Assembly: GCA_019187365.1 (NCBI GenBank)
Contig: JABARE010000029.1
Location: 46,409-110,408, forward strand
DNA length: 64,000 nt
Direction of reading: 5' to 3'
DNA from: Saprospiraceae bacterium
GTDB taxonomy: Bacteria > Bacteroidota > Bacteroidia > Chitinophagales > Saprospiraceae
The translations under genes and the position numbers were made by a program. Shown here piece by piece: positions 51,001-58,258 of this stretch; within the stretch, counting starts at the first letter, position 1, and each line of letters begins with the position of its first letter. The notes below the pieces were generated by a model, which saw only the letters and a list, made by a program, of their open reading frames with translations, was not told where the DNA came from and did not search any database.

Positions 51001-53068
51001 AAGGTTTGCCTGGAGGAGTTCCTCGTTTATTTATTTGCCGGGCAGCAGTCCCGGATGGAATCAGTCGCATTTTTTCCAATGGCGAAAAAACGAGTTGCAG
51101 AAAATGCGCATCGACGAACCAACGCGCAACTGGCAATACTCATCATCTTTTGTTGAATTCCGTGCGACCAACGGATACATCGAGTTGCCAAGTTTCATCC
51201 GCCCGAGGGTTTACGTGGGCAACGACGTGGCAGCCGATTATGAATACTGGAAGTACAACACCGATTTCAGCGGAATCGTCGTCAACGTTTTCAATCCTGT
51301 TAACGGAGAGCTTTGGGTCAATACAGGCGGCGGAGACTTCAACAGTTTTGCTGATGCCCGGTTTCAGGGTCAGCGATTTTTTGTCTTTAAAACCGAAACG
51401 CGCGAGCAGCGGCAGGCGCTGATGCAATTTTTGCAACAGGAGGTCCCCTATGACCACGTTGTGGTGTTCAGTGCGCTCACGCAATACCAGCACTCCTATT
51501 TTCCCGAACTGTGGGAAGCAGACGGTCCGGTCAACCTCGTCACGGTTTTGGAATCGTTTGGCGCAAAGCAGGTGCGAAGCCTGCGTTCCTTTCCTTCTGC
51601 ACCCTACGTATTGGTATTCCGCAAGGGAAGGAGCGATTTTGAAGTCAAAGAGAACATCGGCAATTTTACGGATGAGACGGAAGTTGCACATGTGTTTACC
51701 ATACCACAGGAATCGGGAATGGTGCGATCTCAACCCATCGGTCCCGCATCTTCCTGGGGTAGATTCCACTGGTTGCAGGCGACCATTGATGCTGCGCAAG
51801 ACGTTCAGGATCTCAGGGTGTTGGGTGTTGGCCCTTCCGGCAACGAACAACTGCTGGCTTCTTCCGTTCCTGCCAGTGGAATTGACCTGAGCGGAATTTC
51901 CGCTGTTGAATTTCCGGTAATCCTGCTCGAGTGGCACACATCAGATTCCATTTCGCGCACCCCTCCAGCGTTGGCATACTGGCGCGTGGATCACCTCTCG
52001 CTGCCCGACGCAGCCTTCAACCCGGTACTGGGATTTAAAAAGGATGCCGACACACTTGATCAGGGAGATTTGTTTTCAGCGGCAATCTTTGCACAGAACA
52101 TCGGCGCAGTGCCAATGGACAGCCTGCTGGTCAAGTTTACGCTCGTTAGCCAGGACAACAGGGAGACCACGCAATACGCGCGGTTCAAGCCACTGGGGCC
52201 GATGGAAAGCGTCGAGATTCCTTTCAGCTTCAGCACGTCAAGTGTTTACGGTGCCTACAAGCTCTTTATTGAACTCAACCCGGAAGATGACCAACCCGAG
52301 GCCAACCTGTTTAACAATACGGCCATACTGCCTTTCTACGTGCGCCGCGACATCCTCAAGCCTTATATGGACGTCACTTTCGACCGCAACCGCATCGTAA
52401 ATCTCGAAATTGTTTCGAGCAAATCTCTCATCGAGCTGACTTTGCGGAAAGACCACCACGAATTGTTGCTCAACGACACCTCTTCATTTGTGATCCGCAT
52501 CCGGGAACCGGGGGGAAATCCACAGCGCGTGTATTTTGCCCAGCCCAATGTGCATTTTTTTCCTTCTTCGCAAGGAAATCCGCAAGTGCGGGCGACCATA
52601 GAAAGCGACTTCACGCGGGACGGGGTACATACGCTTTACGTCAGTGCTTACGATGCTGCGGGCAACCCGGCTACCGACAAGGAATACCTGGTGGATTTTA
52701 CAGTAGTGACCAAATCCTCGGTCGGAAATTTGTTCAATTACCCCAATCCCTTCTCCAGTAAAACCCGATTTGTTTATACCATTACCGGCGATAGGATCCC
52801 CGATGATTATTCTCTGCAGATCATGACGGTTTCGGGAAAGGTGGTTCGCGAGATAGGCAGGGAGGAGCTGGGACCACTCAGGATAGGCACGCATTTGACG
52901 AGTTTTGCCTACGATGGCACGGATCAGTTTGGAGACCGGCTTGCCAACGGCGTATATCTGTACCGTTTCCGGGTGCGGAGTGCCGACGGCACTTCGTGGG
53001 ATAAGTACGACACGGACACCGACGCCTATTTCAAGGGAAACTTTGGGAAAATGGTCATTCTTCGCTGA
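48074..53068 (+). CDS. Putative T9SS sortase PorU2 (C25 gingipain-type peptidase)
   Basis: A 1664-residue secreted protein of the gingipain (C25) clan. A signal peptide (MRGKTGVFIAYLIWWLPDASAQ) is followed by a beta-rich region with YWKIPVAEDGIYRIS. The C25 domain (about 395-780) has the catalytic His in TFMGHSAA (H632) and Cys in ALGCYAGSLF (C662). An ILEI-like module follows at about 1063-1185 (GIVVNVFNPVNGEL...HVVVFSAL). CARDB-like beta domains and a C-terminal FlgD-like/sorting domain (about 1575-1664, YPNPFSSKTRFVYTI to MVILR) end it. PorU removes sorting signals and attaches cargo to the cell surface; by length and layout this is the larger PorU2-like variant. Confidence 0.8.
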   Translation: MRGKTGVFIAYLIWWLPDASAQMRFMGQDLYGNEWIRPGQTYWKIPVAEDGIYRISAPVLEAAGIPLDKVAGGNFRLYKLGREVPMIRSTTGLLGPTGYLLFYGSKNRGELDEALFDRPDEMGNPQHSMFTDTAVYYLHWEDQPGGMEIALIPNDLSAPVPKDPYYRRKAIEVLHESSFKRGVSFGSDQKFPLFDAAQGFSSALFRTRDFSLNFPAFYTSGPDAMVRVRLTGFGDDNTAHRANFYVDGISKGTELFAGYKVRTKELVIPNFEVQTSMSFRIAGEASPEDRLAVSHIEYEYPATFNFQFAKWARMYIDKGVIRKYIELEQFDGGDEISAYDLSNGYYLRSQRETNGTYRITLPESNVDREVIVWNASEVREVGQLHSFTPESFDAGDYDFVILYHPAMAELVGGTDYVEAYANYRASAAGGSYRVAKVSVAGLYDQFAYGIHTHSLAVRNFAQYARTIWPNIRYFLILGKGLEYPYYREGGPDPAYFFVPTFGTPAADIVLVSDRDYRPFCSFGRLPAVSGNEIKTYLDKLRSHEAYLSATSHEASTRAWLKRIVHLSGGDPSIYALISAQLAGMEGVIENNDMGAQVETFYKQSSSTIEVANSELLRKYINEGSSIITFMGHSAAVRLDFNLENVDSYLNKDRYHLFMALGCYAGSLFAPNRSISEEHNLAPDRGSILYVANTTAGFPDILGLFGSEFYRQLGETSYGMPVGDALRETLLKLAGQGGERLLTQAYSTTLNGDPAVRLNLGNAPDFVVDPASVGTNPPTVFATQAHFDLNFDVLNLGTHEKDSLDLMVERQLPSGERSVVFDGRIARPSVRQTVQLAIPGGGEGAVGYNLFTIQLDPSNRIDEGPKPWAEQNNELEIQGKKGYTAFVFGNEARPVQPPEFAILQTDAPLLIAGNSNTLATESNYYFEIDTSEYFDSPLREQYSVKQTGGVLQWKPQRRLLPENVYYWRVSPDSLGSGRFAWRSSSFIYLPGSSPGWNQSHFFQWRKNELQKMRIDEPTRNWQYSSSFVEFRATNGYIELPSFIRPRVYVGNDVAADYEYWKYNTDFSGIVVNVFNPVNGELWVNTGGGDFNSFADARFQGQRFFVFKTETREQRQALMQFLQQEVPYDHVVVFSALTQYQHSYFPELWEADGPVNLVTVLESFGAKQVRSLRSFPSAPYVLVFRKGRSDFEVKENIGNFTDETEVAHVFTIPQESGMVRSQPIGPASSWGRFHWLQATIDAAQDVQDLRVLGVGPSGNEQLLASSVPASGIDLSGISAVEFPVILLEWHTSDSISRTPPALAYWRVDHLSLPDAAFNPVLGFKKDADTLDQGDLFSAAIFAQNIGAVPMDSLLVKFTLVSQDNRETTQYARFKPLGPMESVEIPFSFSTSSVYGAYKLFIELNPEDDQPEANLFNNTAILPFYVRRDILKPYMDVTFDRNRIVNLEIVSSKSLIELTLRKDHHELLLNDTSSFVIRIREPGGNPQRVYFAQPNVHFFPSSQGNPQVRATIESDFTRDGVHTLYVSAYDAAGNPATDKEYLVDFTVVTKSSVGNLFNYPNPFSSKTRFVYTITGDRIPDDYSLQIMTVSGKVVREIGREELGPLRIGTHLTSFAYDGTDQFGDRLANGVYLYRFRVRSADGTSWDKYDTDTDAYFKGNFGKMVILR

Positions 53069-53081
53069 CCGAAGCCGTGCA

Positions 53082-54173
53082 TTAGATCCCGGCGCGATAG
53101 GCGTTGCAGGCGTCGAGGAAGAATTTGTTGGTCCAATTGACCATTCGCCAGGGAAAGTACCCCTTCCATTTTGGTGACGACGCATAAAAGCCGCCGTCGA
53201 CGGCGGGGTGGTTGCTGCGCTGCTGAAGGGCTGCCAGGTCTGACAGCCACCGGGACCCGGCTTCAAACAGCGGAGGGCGACGGTTGCGCAGAAAGGATTT
53301 GAGAAAGAGCGAGGCAAACTGCGCCTGTCCGGCACAGAGCACATAAGATGCGTCGACCCTGTTCCCCGGACCGAAGGAGGCAGGAATTTTTCCATATACT
53401 AACGAACGTTCGTTAATATTTTCCAGCATACCTTCCACCCACAGCACCGCATCGGAGCAACCCAGCAGGTCCCCGGCGCCGGCAATCCCTTCCAGGGCGT
53501 AGGCAAGGGTATGGCTCAGAGAAGGGCGACCCGGATCGAAACCGCTGTTGACAAAGGGATCCCTTCTCAGCAGATCGAACAGATACTGAAAGCTGCGTTG
53601 GAGGAGCTCGCGATTTTTACCTGAAAACAACTGCTGGTCAGCAAGGGCCAGAAGCCACAGGGCGCGCGCGTAGTAGGCAGAAAAGTAATCCTTTCGGTAG
53701 AGGCCTCTTGTCCAACGCCCGTCGTCGGCGATCGATGTGATCAGCCATCGGTGAGAGCGCAAGACCGCTGTCAAAGCTTGCTCCTGTCCGCAGATTTGAT
53801 AAAGCTGGAGCAAGCCCCCCAGGATCATGGACGTGTTGAAAGCACTGGGTGTGCGACCACGGACGCCGGAGAAAAACCAACCATCCCGGTGTTGTATGCT
53901 GCACAGCCACTCGCCCGTCCGCAGGGCAACGGCTTCCTGTCTGGCGGGAAACACCGGGTTGAGGACCAGCAGATTTTCGATGAGGTAACCCGTAGTTTCG
54001 GGATAACCGGGGGCCCAACTCCGGTTTTTTGGGAGCAGGCAGCAGCGGCTGTGGGGAAAGCCTCCATCAGCGGATTGCGACCATGCATTCAGCAGCCAGG
54101 ACATGGCGCGCCGCTCGGAATCTTCAAGGACTGTTGCGAGGCCCGGTTTTCGCTGTGTGAAAGGGTAAGACAC
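53082..54173 (-). CDS. Helical-toroid ((alpha/alpha)6-barrel) protein
   Basis: A roughly 363-residue cytoplasmic protein made of repeated helical hairpins, as in terpenoid cyclases and six-hairpin glycosidases: WLLNAWSQSADGGFPHS, TTGYLIENLLVLNPVFPARQEAVALRTGEWLCSIQ, NTSMILGGLLQLYQICG, YYARALWLLALADQ. Gly-Phe and Trp-rich turns (DGWFFSG, KDYFSAYYARAL) suit a carbohydrate or isoprenoid pocket. No family can be named. The start is unclear: candidates are GTG 54173 and TTG 54212, since the long frame to 54512 runs antisense through the formyltransferase. It is divergent from the polysaccharide genes and convergent with PorU2. Confidence 0.6.
   Translation of the reverse strand: MSYPFTQRKPGLATVLEDSERRAMSWLLNAWSQSADGGFPHSRCCLLPKNRSWAPGYPETTGYLIENLLVLNPVFPARQEAVALRTGEWLCSIQHRDGWFFSGVRGRTPSAFNTSMILGGLLQLYQICGQEQALTAVLRSHRWLITSIADDGRWTRGLYRKDYFSAYYARALWLLALADQQLFSGKNRELLQRSFQYLFDLLRRDPFVNSGFDPGRPSLSHTLAYALEGIAGAGDLLGCSDAVLWVEGMLENINERSLVYGKIPASFGPGNRVDASYVLCAGQAQFASLFLKSFLRNRRPPLFEAGSRWLSDLAALQQRSNHPAVDGGFYASSPKWKGYFPWRMVNWTNKFFLDACNAYRAGI
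53400..53415. repeat. Palindrome TAACGAACGTTCGTTA inside the toroid gene
   Basis: A perfect 16-base palindrome built on the same AACGTTCGTT core as the 12-mer. It lies inside the coding region, encoding part of the peptide NINERS. Confidence 0.65.
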
Positions 54174-54236
54174 GTTGGCAATATTACGGATTTCCGGGTG
54201 CCGGCGTACCAAGGCAACTGCAGCAGGCGCCGGCCG

Positions 54237-54244
54237 TATCTTTG
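54237..54244 (+). promoter_or_regulatory. -7 element of the polysaccharide gene cluster
   Basis: TATCTTTG matches TAnnTTTG and ends 10 bases before the ATG at 54255 of the formyltransferase. Confidence 0.45.
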
Positions 54245-54254
54245 CGATGGGAGT

Positions 54255-55205
54255 ATGGACAAAAGGCAGCACAGAACCGTTTATCTCGGACACGCCGACA
54301 GCACATTTTCCGTACACTTTATTGCGGCACTGGACAAGATGTTTCCCGGCGGACTCAAACTGGTTTTCATCGACGAGCAGGAGGGGCTGCCCTTTCCCGG
54401 TCAGCCGGGCTTTTGGTTGCGCAGTGTCCGCGCATTCATCGAGCTGCGACGTCGTCTGCATCACCGGGCAGCACAATTTTATTGGTCTGTTTATGCAATG
54501 ATGCGCGGTCACGCCGTTTTTTTTACAGGAGAAGACCGGTACCAGGAACTATTTAAATTCCTTGACGATTGCGATTACCTTGTCACTGCAGGGCTTCGCC
54601 ACCGGCTACCCGAACGATCGTTCGCCAACGTTCAAAAGCGAGCAATCAACTTTCACTACGGGCCTCTACCGCAATACCGGGGAACGCACCCCGTTTTTTG
54701 GCAGCGTGCACATCGGGAGAAAACCTTTGGATATTGTTTCCACCTGCTGTCGCCCGGTCTCGACGAAGGCGATGTGCTGTTTCGCGCATTTTTGCCGGTC
54801 GATCCGGGGCTCACCGACGCGAAAACCGGCGACTTGCTTACGCGGCACGCAGCACTGAATTTGCCCCGTGTCTTGAATGCGGAAACGCAGGCAGTACCCC
54901 AGGATCGTCGCCACGCAAACCATTACCGGGAGAGTGATTACCTTCGTTACATTGCGATCGATGGCTGCAAATGGCAGGAAGCCTGGGAACGAATGGCCCA
55001 AATGCCTGGACGCTATTTGCTGGACGACCGCTACATCATTCATTTGAAAAAGAGTGCACACGCCACGGGTCCCGAAGGACTGGGCTGCATCAATGGGAAG
55101 ATCCTGTTGCGATGTGGCGGCCGCGACGTTGAAATCGAACGCGTAAATTACCTGCCCGCCATGTTCTATTTTTGGCCTTTAAAGAAAATATTTGACGTCC
55201 GCTGA
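54255..55205 (+). CDS. Formyltransferase-fold protein (sugar or amino-sugar N-formylation)
   Basis: A 316-residue member of the formyl-THF-dependent formyltransferase fold. The catalytic triad is intact: Asn and His in AINFHYGPLPQYRG (N132, H134) and Asp in GLDEGDVL (D173). Unlike methionyl-tRNA formyltransferase it sits in a polysaccharide locus and lacks that enzyme's usual domain. It therefore probably N-formylates an amino sugar such as a 4-amino-4,6-dideoxyhexose, as in some O-antigens. No sugar aminotransferase is nearby to supply the substrate. The ATG at 54255 is set by the -7 element; the frame is open to 53751 upstream. Confidence 0.72.
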   Translation: MDKRQHRTVYLGHADSTFSVHFIAALDKMFPGGLKLVFIDEQEGLPFPGQPGFWLRSVRAFIELRRRLHHRAAQFYWSVYAMMRGHAVFFTGEDRYQELFKFLDDCDYLVTAGLRHRLPERSFANVQKRAINFHYGPLPQYRGTHPVFWQRAHREKTFGYCFHLLSPGLDEGDVLFRAFLPVDPGLTDAKTGDLLTRHAALNLPRVLNAETQAVPQDRRHANHYRESDYLRYIAIDGCKWQEAWERMAQMPGRYLLDDRYIIHLKKSAHATGPEGLGCINGKILLRCGGRDVEIERVNYLPAMFYFWPLKKIFDVR

Positions 55206-56622
55206 ACACATCGAAGCGAGTTCCATTGACCTCAACAGGGTTTTCAGGTGGCAACTGCTCGCGTCCGTTTACCTAACGGTGTTGCAGCTCGCAGGCTACT
55301 TTCTGATCGGAAGGTTTTTGGGGTATAAGGAGATGGGAGTATACGCCATCTTTCAGGTCGTCTTTCGCATGGCCGTTTCTTTGTTCGAGCCAGGCATGTT
55401 CGTTTCACTGATACAGAAGCATTCGTACTCGGAGGCGCTGATGAGGCAATTGCAAAAGAGGCAGATCCTGCTGGCCCTCGGTGTGGCTGCCTGCTGGATG
55501 GTTTTCTTTGGAGTCGAAGGGGATTACCTCACTGCTCATTTTCCGGTGGTCGTCATGAGCATGGTTTTGTTATTGCTGATTGCTTGCGGTTCGCGCGATG
55601 CTGCGTTGCTCACCCGCGAATTGCGGCAACGCGAGCTGGGATTGGCCCAGATGACCGGAGCCAGTTTTGAATTTGCACTGCTCGTTTCGCTGATCTGGCA
55701 TTACGACCCTTTGCTTGTCTTTCCTGCGGCTTTTTTATTGCGTTTCGCCGTTTTCTATTTTTTGTGCGCATGCTTCGTTCGAAGGAGGGGGATTCCGGTC
55801 TCGCCCGGAGAACCCCTTGAGGAACACCTTTCGTTTGCCCGTTACCAGGTGAGCAACCAGGGCATTAGTTTCGTACAGGGCAATTTCGACACGGTGCTCG
55901 TTGCTTCGGTGTTCGGACTGTCCGCACTCGGTCCTTACAATTTTGCTTCTGAGCTGAGCTATCTGCTCTTTTCAAAGATCAATCCCATTTTCAACAAAGC
56001 CATTTTTCCGGTGTTGTCGCGATACCGGAACGATGGAGCTGCCCGGAGCCACATTGTCGGAGAGGCCATGCTGAGCCACGCCATCGTGTGCCTTGGTTTA
56101 TACGCCTTGCTTTATGCAAATTTGGATTTCGTCGTTGCGACGGTCTTTCGCGATCCAGGGGGCCAAATCCTGGAGTTCTCGCGTTACATCTGCGTCATGG
56201 CCATGATCCGCTCTGTAAACAACCTCTTGTTCAGCAAACTATTGGCACTGGGCGAATCGAGAAGACTGTTGCAATGGAACATTGCTGTTTTGGTGTTCAA
56301 CTACGCATTCATTGCGGTGATCTATTTTACAGGAGCGCGGATGACGATGTTTCTGTGGCTGAACTGTTGGGTGAGTCTGGCAGTTTTACTCTATACCGCT
56401 TATAAATTGTCGGCCCACCTCGACCATGCATCCTTGGTATGGAAACCGCTTTTGCGGTTTTTGGGGGTGAGCTGTGCCGGAGGTGTGGCGTTGTGGGGAC
56501 TGAAAGGCGTTGCAATGCCGGCGGTTGTTACCCTTGCACTCGGAGGCTTGGTGTTACTCGGTCTTTATACTTTGTTTTTCCGAAAAAAAATGATGCGATT
56601 GCTTCGCATGCAAATCGTATGA
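55192..56622 (+). CDS. Oligosaccharide flippase (Wzx/PST family)
   Basis: A 476-residue integral membrane protein with about 12-14 helices that moves lipid-linked glycan units across the inner membrane. It starts at TTG 55192 (MTSAEHIEASSIDLNRVFRWQLLASVYLTVLQLAGYFLIGRFLGYKEMGVYAIFQ), overlapping the formyltransferase by 14 bases. The loop YQVSNQGISFVQGNFDTVLVASVFGLSALGPYNFA matches the family's first-half signature. The substrate is probably the glycan made by the surrounding genes. Confidence 0.82.
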   Translation: MTSAEHIEASSIDLNRVFRWQLLASVYLTVLQLAGYFLIGRFLGYKEMGVYAIFQVVFRMAVSLFEPGMFVSLIQKHSYSEALMRQLQKRQILLALGVAACWMVFFGVEGDYLTAHFPVVVMSMVLLLLIACGSRDAALLTRELRQRELGLAQMTGASFEFALLVSLIWHYDPLLVFPAAFLLRFAVFYFLCACFVRRRGIPVSPGEPLEEHLSFARYQVSNQGISFVQGNFDTVLVASVFGLSALGPYNFASELSYLLFSKINPIFNKAIFPVLSRYRNDGAARSHIVGEAMLSHAIVCLGLYALLYANLDFVVATVFRDPGGQILEFSRYICVMAMIRSVNNLLFSKLLALGESRRLLQWNIAVLVFNYAFIAVIYFTGARMTMFLWLNCWVSLAVLLYTAYKLSAHLDHASLVWKPLLRFLGVSCAGGVALWGLKGVAMPAVVTLALGGLVLLGLYTLFFRKKMMRLLRMQIV

Positions 56623-56623
56623 C

Positions 56624-58258
56624 ATGCGCGATTGCCTGCTGATTATTGGAAACGGCGCCATGTTCAGGGATCCCTCCACTTGGGGCTATCTTCCACTGCA
56701 CATACAAACAAACGTTCGTTTGTATGGGTTGGGCGATGTGTCAAGATTGGTAAAATACGAGAAGGGTACACGCGGGCTGTACGTATTTGGCAATGTAGTG
56801 CTGCGTAACGCTGCAGAGAAAACGGTACACAAACTCATGGAGCATGCTCCATTGACGGGACTTCGCGAAGATCACGCATTGCAGCTTGCGCTGGTCTTTC
56901 ATGGCATGTATGCCCTGATCTATTACGACGTGGATGCGGGGATCGTACAGCTTGTAAATGATCCGTTGGGTCTGTATCCTCTATACCGGTATAGTGGAGA
57001 AGGCTGCACCTGGTTTTCATCGCGCATGCTCCCATTGGCCCAGTTGGCCGAATTGCCATTGCGGATCAGCGAGAATGCTGCGAAATCTTATTGGTACAAC
57101 GGGCACCTGCTTTCAGGGCAGAGCTGGTTTGATGGAATGGTGAGGGTACGACCTGCGCAGGTTTTGTCGTGGAGGAAAGATGGGACAGAGGCTTCGGGGG
57201 GTCAGTATTGGAGCTGGTCGATGATTGGGGAAAGGCGACGGGCAGGAAAGGAGGAGGAGGAGGCATGTGTTGAGGCCATGGAGCGAAGTGTGATGGACCT
57301 GCAGATCCCTGAAGACAGGCTGGTAGCGGTGGGCCTGAGCGGAGGACTCGACAGCCGGTGGATTGCCTGGTTGCTATCGGGTCGGCGAAAAGTGGAAGCG
57401 CGGTGTTTTGCCCGGCAGGGTGCGTGGGAATTGAGCTTATCGAAGCGGGTAGCCAGGCAAACCGGCATTCCCCACCGGCATTATCCCATCGATGAGGAGC
57501 GCTGGCTTGAACGCAGGTTGCAGCTCTTTTGGGATGCCGAAGGAATGTTGCATTTGGGACATCTTCATGAAGGAGACCAGCACGATGCCCTGCTCGGTGG
57601 CATTTCTGCGTATTTTCACGGATTCTACGGGGGTGGAATCTATGCAGGATGCAGTGGACTGAACCAACGCCTCGACGGAGAAGCGGGAAAGCGGTATTTT
57701 CACCTGTTCGGTGAGCACGACGGTTTTGACCTTAGCTACCTCGATTTTCCTTGCATGGATCCCGCTATTGCCATGCATCGGGTACGAAATCAGGCGGCTT
57801 ACAGCGTGTATGGTCTTTCGGCCAGAGCACCGGTGGCCATTCCTTTTGCAGACCTGGGATGGCTGGCCAGCACGTATGCGGTAGATGACCGCGACCAGCA
57901 GGACAGCAAATTTTACCTGCGGGTGCTAAGAGCTTCCCTGCCGCCGGAATTGATGCGCATACCCTGGCAGCGAACGGGATTACCACCCGCCTGGGTGGAG
58001 GCAAACATAGTCGCTCAGCGCTTGTATCTGCCGCAATGTATGGAATGGGCTCTCGGCCTTGTGGGCAGGAGCCGCCATTTCGTTTCTTACGGGCCGGTGG
58101 AGACACAGCTGGCACACTGGCTGAAGAAATGGCGTGGAGATGCTCCGGAATTTTTACACATCGATTCCCCGCGTTCCAGGGAATTCCGCATGCGTGCGCT
58201 GAGCTTGTTGGTTTGGATGCGCATGGTGGCGAAAAACAGAGCGGATGTCGAAAATTGA
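56624..58258 (+). CDS. Asparagine-synthase-like protein
   Basis: A 544-residue cytoplasmic protein. The second half has the PP-loop ATP-binding motif VGLSGGLDSRWIAWLL (239-244) of class B asparagine synthases. The N-terminal 200 residues resemble the glutamine amidotransferase domain (VVLRNAAEK, NDPLGLYPLYR, FSSRMLPL) but the catalytic Cys after the initiator Met is missing: it starts MRDCLLIIGN. It may therefore use free ammonia or form another amide, perhaps on a uronic acid or amino acid of the glycan. It begins 1 base after the flippase gene stop and overlaps the glycosyltransferase gene by 14 bases. Confidence 0.78.
   Translation: MRDCLLIIGNGAMFRDPSTWGYLPLHIQTNVRLYGLGDVSRLVKYEKGTRGLYVFGNVVLRNAAEKTVHKLMEHAPLTGLREDHALQLALVFHGMYALIYYDVDAGIVQLVNDPLGLYPLYRYSGEGCTWFSSRMLPLAQLAELPLRISENAAKSYWYNGHLLSGQSWFDGMVRVRPAQVLSWRKDGTEASGGQYWSWSMIGERRRAGKEEEEACVEAMERSVMDLQIPEDRLVAVGLSGGLDSRWIAWLLSGRRKVEARCFARQGAWELSLSKRVARQTGIPHRHYPIDEERWLERRLQLFWDAEGMLHLGHLHEGDQHDALLGGISAYFHGFYGGGIYAGCSGLNQRLDGEAGKRYFHLFGEHDGFDLSYLDFPCMDPAIAMHRVRNQAAYSVYGLSARAPVAIPFADLGWLASTYAVDDRDQQDSKFYLRVLRASLPPELMRIPWQRTGLPPAWVEANIVAQRLYLPQCMEWALGLVGRSRHFVSYGPVETQLAHWLKKWRGDAPEFLHIDSPRSREFRMRALSLLVWMRMVAKNRADVEN
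56709..56720. repeat. 12-mer repeat CAAACGTTCGTT inside the asparagine-synthase-like gene
   Basis: Third exact copy of the 12-mer, extended here into a larger dyad: CATACAAAC (56701-56709) and GTTTGTATG flank the core. It is in coding sequence. Confidence 0.65.

Noticed and set aside
52484..53395. A 303-codon minus-strand frame opposite the end of PorU2.
   Set aside because: The plus-strand C-terminal sorting domain is well supported, and the minus-strand translation shows no family.
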